Of a DNA stretch of 64,000 bases, positions 56,682 through 64,000 are shown piece by piece (position 1 is the stretch's first letter; every line of letters starts with the position of its first letter). The position numbers and the translations under genes are program-made. Location of the stretch: contig NC_088320.1 in NCBI RefSeq assembly GCF_910592395.1, positions 7,192,001 to 7,256,000 on the forward strand, in the 5' to 3' direction. The notes under the pieces are model-generated. The model did no database searches and was not told the origin of the DNA. It saw only the letters and a list, made by a program, of their open reading frames with translations. Source of the stretch: Lineus longissimus (Eukaryota > Nemertea > Pilidiophora > Heteronemertea > Lineidae).

Positions 56682-59600
56682 AAGCATTTTCAAGGCAGCA
56701 CCAGACATGTTCAACAGGAAACAGAAATGCCAAAAAGTCAAACCTGTGTTCCTTCAGTAATACTTTTTCCAATAGTTAGTTTGCGACGAAATGGACCGGA
56801 GTGAAGAGGTTGAGATGTAAAAGATTACTTTACGGACAAACGCCGAGATAATGTAAAGATTGGAAGGTCTTGCAATCACGTGCTGTCTGTTGTTATTGCG
56901 TGGCCAGGCGAGTCGTTGCTCAAATACATAGGCTTGCTGGTTTTGCGCTTAAAAGGGCGTTTTCGCAAAGCCCACGAAACGTCCACGTAAATGCCTATCC
57001 CGTTGTTCGACTTCGTTATCAGGAGGTGGGCGTTTCGGAAGATTTGCGAAAACTCCCTTCCTTCGCCATCTCCACGCGCAAGGAGATTGTGGCACCGTGC
57101 CGGGAGATTGCATGTGATTAAAACGGCCATTTATACACATTTCTGTGCACGAAAACCCACAACTATGTTGTTTTCTTGATTTAAGGCGATTGCATATTTG
57201 CCATCGAAATGGCCCTTTCATTATGATCTTTAAGGGATATATTTTTTGAATATTGTTACGCCATTAAGTTTCAGGTGTATGCGTAGATGCACCAGAGTAG
57301 TTTGGGCAAAGTATCGCAGTCCTGTAGACTAACCAACCTCCTCAATAAACCCCATCCTCAGACTGCGCATATTGAAATGGTTGAGATGGCCCTTTCGTGG
57401 CTTTGGAAAAATAGATCCCCCGGCTGACATCGTCACCAAAATATAAGCTTGGCTACGGTGATATCGGCAACTCCAACGTTCACAATGACATCTTCAATGC
57501 CCAGAAGAATATATGAAGAGGATAAAAGTTGTACATTTACGAGGGATAGAATTTCATATAAGTAGTTAATGTTTACTTGCCACCTGAGAATATTTCTGAG
57601 AATACATAATGGTCGATATTCGTAGTCTGTACCCATTCCTTCCCAGACCAGGCCAATTATATTGATGATATTTAAGTGATAAAGAATTACCATGTTTACA
57701 AAATTTGTGGTTATTTTTATAATTCCAAATTCTATTTTGCCTTGTTGAAGCCATTAGCAACCATGATGCATTCTTGTTCAAGGTCTATGGACTTCTTTGG
57801 GATAAACAATAGAAGATAATGGTTGCCCGACAACCATATTGCTAAAGTTTGAGAGTCTTTGTTAATTTCACTTGTCGCCAATACCACAATGATTCCTTCA
57901 ACTAGTTTTGAGCACTATGTCTATTAATTAGTTGAACAAGAGAAGGTTTTATAGTGCAAAGATAAGAAGGTAGTAGTTCCAAGAGTCAAACAATCTAAGA
58001 ATATTTTTGTCACGTGCGTTATTTCTTCAATTTACTTCAATCAGACGCTTAACAACATCGTTTGATACCAAAATTCACTCAATTCCGTATTTTATTGGAT
58101 TCTAAAATGGGTTTTCAAGTTCTAAACACGTCCAATAAGCGCCTAATACCACCATAAGTCAAGTTTACGCGTGTTTTCTCCAATATGAGATAGATCGCAA
58201 AATTATGTTGGTGTATTATTTTTACTGTTACACTACATGTATAATTGCATTTGAACTCACAATATTCTGTGATGAGATATTTATCGAGTAAGGGCTTTAA
58301 TTTATGGCCGGGTATATTTGGCCAGCCGAACAGGCATCAGTTTTTGCCCTGTTTGGAGAGCCGTTGGCCGAAAAGCACTGAACATTAACTAAGTTTGGCA
58401 GGCCCGGCTTGCCAAACAGGTAAAAAATCTACCCTGTTTGGCGAGCTGGAGACTTTACAACACATTACCCAATCGGAGAGCAATGGCGTCATATTTGAAT
58501 TAATATGCGCATAATTAACAATGGCCGATTTCTCGCTTTCGATTCATTTTCTTTTACAAAACTCCTTGTCAAAAATCGATGGAGAGATATACACACAAGT
58601 ATGTAATTAAGTGACATTGCTAAGGTCCTTCGCTTGAACTCCTGTATTGAATGATAATGAGCTCTTCGAAAACTACAAACATTAATGAGTTCGGCTCTCC
58701 ATTCAGGGCAAAAAAGTGCTTTGTTCAACTTGCAAACAAGAGGGTATTTCACCTGAACGTTAGGAATAACATCATATATACATTTACCCCCTCAGGCATT
58801 TCTGATATTGGTCTATATATTTGGTAATGCCCAAACTCTCTTTGGCAGTGTGGATTAAGATAATATCAGTCCCTCATATTATGTACATGTAGGCGTGGAC
58901 GCATTGTTTACCTTCAGTTGACTTCCAGGAACGGCATTACCAAGGACGAGTAAAACCAGCTTTTGTGTACTATTGCTTTGACCTTTACGGTCAAAATCCT
59001 TTTTGTTCAGGTCTCACCAGGAACCAGATACTGTGATTTTTTTCTGTTTCTTTCTTGAGGACACTCGCCATCCGCGAGGAGCTGGTGGGTGTGCACTATC
59101 TGCAGCCTGGTAGAAATCCACCAAGCAAAGCTGTTGTACCAAGAACATCCCGAGCTGTTGCTCAGAGCAGAACTAGTGGGCCGCCTGCAAGACAAAGACA
59201 CCCTAAAGATCAAGTCTTGATTGTGCCGAGGAGTTATAGAAATGAACTTTGGCGGTAAAGTAGAAAAAACTCGACGCCGAAAGCGCCTCGCCAACAACCG
59301 ATCTAAATCGCTGCTATATAGACCTGGAGGAGCACGTCACGTAATCGAACACGCTTCGTGTACATATTGGTATGAAGATGAAGTGATGCGAAGGGTTCTC
59401 AAAGAGGACGTACCACGAGCATCCTTTATGCCTTCAACCATAATTATTTCTCATTCGAATGAATATTTTCGTTGCCGACAGAGACAGCAAAATATGATTG
59501 AAGTTACTGAAGTCGGCGACCAATCTGTCAGAAATTACTTTTTTTGTAAGAACATATCATATTTACTTTCTTCTAGTCAGATTTTTTTTCATCCGGAATG

Positions 59601-60288
59601 TGCGTTCTATTTTAGAAGCATCAAAGATGTTTTAGCTTTTGTCTGAAGAAATTCTTTTGCCACAGTATAATCATGGCGCACTTTGGTCATTACAGGAAGG
59701 ACGTCATCTCTCTGGTAGACAGAAATTGACCAAGACCAGAATCTTCCTGTTGTTAGAGTGAAGACGGGGGCTTCTATTTCCTGCTTGAAGGAATTGGGAA
59801 AATTGCGCCAAACGATCGAATCAAAGCCGGTTCCCGAGACATCCAGCGCTCCACTTCATGGGTCAGAACGTCCTTTTCAAAAGAATGCAAATGGCGATGT
59901 CAAAGCCACCCGCCGCTCTTCGGCCGTATTTGCTCGCCCGTCCACCTGTTCTTTGACTGAGTGACCGCCCCTGGATTCTAGCAAGATGATACTGCAGAGA
60001 CTCTGGGCATGATCAGAATACAAAAATGTACATAAAGCTAGAAGAGAGAAGTAGGGTACAAACTCTTCAGTCCGAATTTCTGCGCTTTGATGCCCAGTCC
60101 CACGCGTCGTTCAGTCTTACCTCTGGTCCCCATTGTTTTCCTTTGTGACCCTCGAACCAGAAGGAATATATTCATCCGCTGAAAACTCGGTGTTTTGGAG
60201 AGTTACTGGTTCATCTGATAAACCTGACTTGAAGATGAAGCAAGCTAGAGGCAATTAAGAATGGAGCAAACTTTTGCGGAGTTTTATC
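56682..60288. other. Region without a firm gene
   Basis: One plus-strand frame (59064-59260, IREELVGVHYLQPG to YRNELWR) follows a strong polypyrimidine tract and could be a terminal exon. Its upstream exons are unknown. 58310-58450 repeats tttggc/gccaaa words (NF1-like half-sites). Otherwise I see nothing. Confidence 0.3.
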
Positions 60289-60335
60289 TGCTACTACTAC
60301 TACTACTACTACTACTACTGCTACTATGTACTACT
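60289..60335. repeat. CTA trinucleotide tract, 3' tail of a LINE
   Basis: About 13 CTA units. On the minus strand it follows the end of the decayed LINE frame as TAG repeats, as expected for RTE/CR1-type elements that end in microsatellite tails. Confidence 0.8.
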
Positions 60336-60730
60336 AAGACCCATGACGTAAGGTCGTAGGAGAACCATGGCAGCTGGCAGCGGTGATGCATGCTCAAGTA
60401 GATCTGTTTTCCGCCTTCCGGATAAGTTGAGGTGTTGTGAGGCCGGTCCACTCTTTGATGTTATCCATCTACGTTTTCCTTGGTCTTCCTCGCTTCCTCC
60501 CTCCAGCGACAGTGCCTTCCAAGATTGTCTTTGCAAGCAGGTCATGTCCGCATACATGTCCAAACCAGTTGATCTACGGTGGCCAGGAGTTTCTCATGCG
60601 TTCCACGTGTTGTCTCCACCTCCTGTCGGACTGACACATAGGTTCTTCGTTGTAGGGATGAGATCCCAAGTAGTTTCCGCAGGCACTTCATCTTAAACGC
60701 TTGGATGCGGGGCTCTGTGGCATTTGTCGT
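60336..60730 (-). pseudogene. Decayed 3' end of a LINE (non-LTR) ORF2
   Basis: The minus strand reads RIQAFKMKCLRKLLGIS, then after a frameshift TILEGTVAGGRKRGRPRKT. These are the post-reverse-transcriptase tail motifs of animal LINEs (RI.AFEMKCLR; LEG...GGRRRGR). At least one frameshift (about 60550) and two in-frame stops interrupt it. It ends in the trinucleotide tail at 60289-60335. Confidence 0.8.
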
Positions 60731-60754
60731 CCAGCTTTCACAGAGTTTTATCAG

Positions 60755-60803
60755 AATCTTTCAATAGTCTTTCCAAAAGTTTATATTGAAAGACTCTGGT
60801 TTT
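60755..60803. repeat. Diverged copy of the 40249 palindrome
   Basis: agaatctttcaata and tatattgaaagactct are inverse arms around about 14 nt. The flanks tatcaga and ctggt match the 40249 copy. Confidence 0.6.
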
Positions 60804-60959
60804 ATGGACGATCGTACTAATTTTTTATGATCTTTTATGGACTAGGCTACAGGGAGATCTTATCTATATGTATCAGCGGTGTGCCCGGTATGTGAAATTC
60901 AATTGTGGATGAACAAGATCTATAAACAAAAATGCAAAAAAATTTACAAAAGATGTATG

Positions 60960-61031
60960 AGGGGGCACCCGGATTTGAACCAGGGACCTCTCGATCTGCA
61001 GTCGAATGCTCTACCACTGAGCTATACCCCC
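60960..61031 (-). tRNA. tRNA-Cys (GCA)
   Basis: Identical over all 72 nt to the gene at 37955-38026, with the same cloverleaf and GCA anticodon. On the minus strand a T4 run at about 60951 and a T7 run at about 60942 can terminate pol III. The flanks also share short matches (CCCCCTCATA downstream, GTGTNNTGGGGG upstream), which points to a fairly recent duplication. Confidence 0.97.
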
Positions 61032-64000
61032 ATCACACTTCTATCGCACTTCTACCTGCAAGACTATACATTTGCATTCTCAATTGATTGCGCATGTGCA
61101 ACGACAGCTGGTTTTAAGATAAAATCAAATGCCACCATCATTGTCGTGCTGATTGTAACATTGATCGTCGTTGATCATAACATGTTTTTGAAATATGCTT
61201 AGACTTGATTTGTATAGGCAGCGTACATCGATTGATTTCTCCTCCTTGCGACCAGCTGCATGTATGAAATGATATACTGCAATAATAAGTCAAATGGTGT
61301 TATTGGAACTCGATGTCGGTTTAACATTCACTATTTATCCATTCTGGGTTCTGAAGGAAGTCGAGTTGTTCATTTTTGAGAAGTTTGACAAGGCCTATGT
61401 GAAGGTGGCCGTAGGCGAAAAATACGCCATTCGCGCTTATTCTGGTATCGTCGGTAACTGACTCTCAGACCATTGTTAATAACCCCCCCCCCCCCTCGTG
61501 ATTGTTAATATTTTTTGAAGGTGGTGTTATTTTGCACCCTTTGCGTCCGATCAAACAAGATCAAACAACACCACCACTAGAACTTCAAAACAATAAGGGA
61601 TGCATTAAGAATGTGGTCTGAGAGTGTAATTGTTCCTCAGGGAAACCTCTTGGTGTCTTGAGAGTAATCGGAGAATCAGGTGAAATATCAATCAAGTCAG
61701 TTACTATTCTGTATTGTATCTTTTACTACACCACAGACTAGTTGATCTTTGGGGCTATCCACGTTGGCCACTCCAGCATTTTTATGGTAAAGATTATTAA
61801 AACTGCCGCAAGAAAGTTGAGTTTTTAGCTGTTCTACATTTCTTTCATTATGTTTATAACAAAAATCGTACCAGAATTTTTGAACGGATGTCGCCAGGGT
61901 ATATCCTATTGGGTTAGTAGATGAGTGATTATCTCTCAAATTTGAACTTAAATATTATATCGGAAATCACGTGTTTTTACCGATAATGTGTAATCTCATA
62001 GAATGCAACCACATCATTAAGAATAGTAGGAATCATGCCCTTGGCCAAAGTTTCTCCATGATTTTGTTTGACTTTGTAGCCTGATTGTAGCCGCAGTTCA
62101 CTGGAGGTCTTTTACATGTTTTATCCCTACCAAAAATATATCAGTAATTGAATTGATGAATTTGCCCGAGTATGATAATGATTTTGTTCCGGAAGGCTTG
62201 GAGTCGAGCTCTTAAAAACCGATGCCACGGATCTGTAGTCTAGGCTACAACATTGATTCAAAAACACATTTCGTTATTGCCCTCTATCATGTTTTAGAAC
62301 TGACGCCTATTAACCTTGCCACATCTTCGAGAGAAAAAGTAGTTACATTTTACTTCCCAAGGAGATTCTGAAGAATTAGCAGTTGCCATATATGGAACCC
62401 ATTTTCAAATGAGTTACACTGACGCCTCGTGGCAAAAAAAGCTGTGTAATGAATATCTCTTATCTCGGGTTTGAATTTCTCTTCGAAACCGTCCACATCA
62501 GAAGCACGGCAAACTTCGATGAAAAAAAACGGCGTAGGAAAATCCTCAACCCAGCGCCATAATGTCAATGAAAGACTTAAGCACTGTATGACAATTGGCT
62601 TGCACTCAGTTGCAGAAGGTTTCTTTTCCCACAGAAAGTTCGATAGTCCAGTAAGCCATAACGCGGCAATGATTGGCAGTCATTCTCTTTTCATTCGTGA
62701 TACTCGAAGCTCATTTCGTGATACTGCCGTCTTGGGTGCTCTCTCCGTCCTTATGGCCGCTAGTAGAATTTCAAGTTATCACTTCACGAATATCCATTTA
62801 TACTCGCAATGACATCTGAGTAACACTGGTAACATTGATGCACACTCCAGCCAACTTTACACATACATTAGGCCAGGTTCCAACATTAAAAGACATGTGC
62901 ATGCTTCGATGCAGTGGCAAAGGGCATTGTTGTTTCCGATATTTTGGGAAGTGTATCTGAGTTACTGCGTTTTGTCACTAAACGGTTTTACTGACCAGAT
63001 GGCTTCGATTTACCTGTAAGCAATATAATTCCGTTTAAACTTTACAAGAGCATGTATTAACCAGTTGAAAACCCATCGGGATCAACAGTCTCTCAGCTAT
63101 ATATACTCCATTCCACAAAAAATGCCCTGCCCTGCACGCAAAAGCATGATAATAGCTGTCAGTATTTCGGTTCAAATGGCACACTCTTGGTCATGCTTTG
63201 GCCGATGAAGGCAAAGTAAGTACATGCATACATATTTAGATATTTTGGAATTCGAAGCTTTGGATGAAATACAGGTCGTCCTCGTGAATACCGGTATCGG
63301 GTGCCATTTTGGAGTGGCCTCTTGGGGTGCCATATATTGCATGTATTATAATTAGCTATCTATACTCCATCTATCCATACTATAGCAGTGTTATTTAAAT
63401 GTTATTGTATGCACAGGTCGTCACAGTCATTGGCTAAAGATATGTAAGCCACACCAGCGTGTGTTGGTGTTGGTCAATGTTCCAGGGCGGTATGGGAAGC
63501 GGCGCTTCGCAGATTGTGCATGACAAGTCACAATAAAGGCGAGACCAGGGCCTACTTAGTCCTACTGGTACCCTTTTGTGGACCTCCGAAATGTATGGTC
63601 CCACTTTTATAGTACAGAAAGGATAGGCTACCAGTATTCACGAGGACATCCCATATAACATCATGTTCAAAGGCTGCATTTTCTGTGCGAAATCTCCAAA
63701 GACAAGCATGCCTTTTTTTTCGTAAAATAGGCGAGTGTAGACTGCTTACATCGGTCTTTGATCCGCCTAACGCTCCCCACACAACAGTTTGAATAGTTGA
63801 TAAAGCATCATCGCCGACTTGCGATGCGCTATCGATGGTCCTTTTTTGTGGGATCTTTCTAATCTTTGATGATATCAGAAGTGAGTGAATGTTAATGGGA
63901 AAATTATCGGATCCAATGTTTTTTTCCTCATTCTATTTTAGAACACTGGCAAAAAGACAGGTTCACTTAGAAACTGGCACGACTGATGCTCTTCGAGCTT
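61032..64000. other. Right end of the window, no supported gene
   Basis: It contains a C-homopolymer (61482-61495). An inverted pair at 63275-63294 and 63631-63650 (gtcctcgtgaatac, one mismatch) may bound a short element of about 375 bp. The minus frame 62350-62568 is coding-like but has no splice support. Confidence 0.35.

Noticed and set aside
59007-59297. 96-codon minus frame
   Set aside because: It is opposite a plus frame with better acceptor context. Neither is firmly supported.
62471-62812. 113-codon plus frame
   Set aside because: It opposes another open frame, lacks start or splice signals and has mixed composition.

Overview
The window is nuclear DNA of an animal, most likely a marine invertebrate (a lophotrochozoan or an invertebrate deuterostome). 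The reasons are GT-AG introns with short coding exons, TATA-box promoters, two eukaryotic tRNA-Cys genes without encoded CCA, an MFSD4B-type sugar transporter, a LINE fragment and many short foldback elements. Nothing bacterial, organellar or CRISPR-like was seen. All multi-exon models below were spliced by eye from reading frame, splice signals and intron phase.

Layout. (1) 1-4.3 kb, minus: a gene with two alternative first exons, one with an N-myristoylation signal and one long acidic one, both in phase 1 with a shared 3' exon. (2) 4.56-5.29 kb: a 66-bp minisatellite with higher-order structure. (3) 5.4-12.6 kb, minus: scattered exons of an unrecognised helical protein. (4) 13.6-23.3 kb, plus: exons of one or more unrecognised genes, interrupted by a 4.1-kb element (17304-21412). 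That element has near-perfect 25-bp terminal inverted repeats and carries an intact six-exon gene for a 710-residue protein with a DUF7869-like, RNase H/DDE-like core. (5) 23.3-34 kb: repeat-rich DNA, including an element with three nuclear-receptor-type DR3 sites spaced about 300 bp apart.

(6) 34.3-51.6 kb is the most gene-like part. A TATA-driven plus-strand gene (34.4-36.5 kb) encodes a 143-aa secreted precursor with six furin-type R-X-K/R-R sites. Its neighbour (38.4-40.7 kb, minus) encodes an 84- or 86-aa secreted precursor with one furin-type site before a glycine-rich amphipathic peptide; a 6-nt microexon accounts for the two lengths. The two share a 39-nt signal exon, a first phase-0 intron, a 57-nt phase 1-1 third exon and TATA promoters, so they are probably divergent paralogues. 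A tRNA-Cys gene lies between them. Then come a complete MFSD4B/NaGLT1-like transporter (43.2-46.9 kb, minus) and another small secreted cysteine-containing protein (50.1-51.5 kb, minus).

(7) 51.6-64 kb is mostly repeats: palindromes, SINE-like heads, the 3' end of a decayed LINE with a trinucleotide tail, and a second, identical tRNA-Cys gene.

The best candidates for something undescribed are the furin-site precursor pair and the TIR-bounded element.
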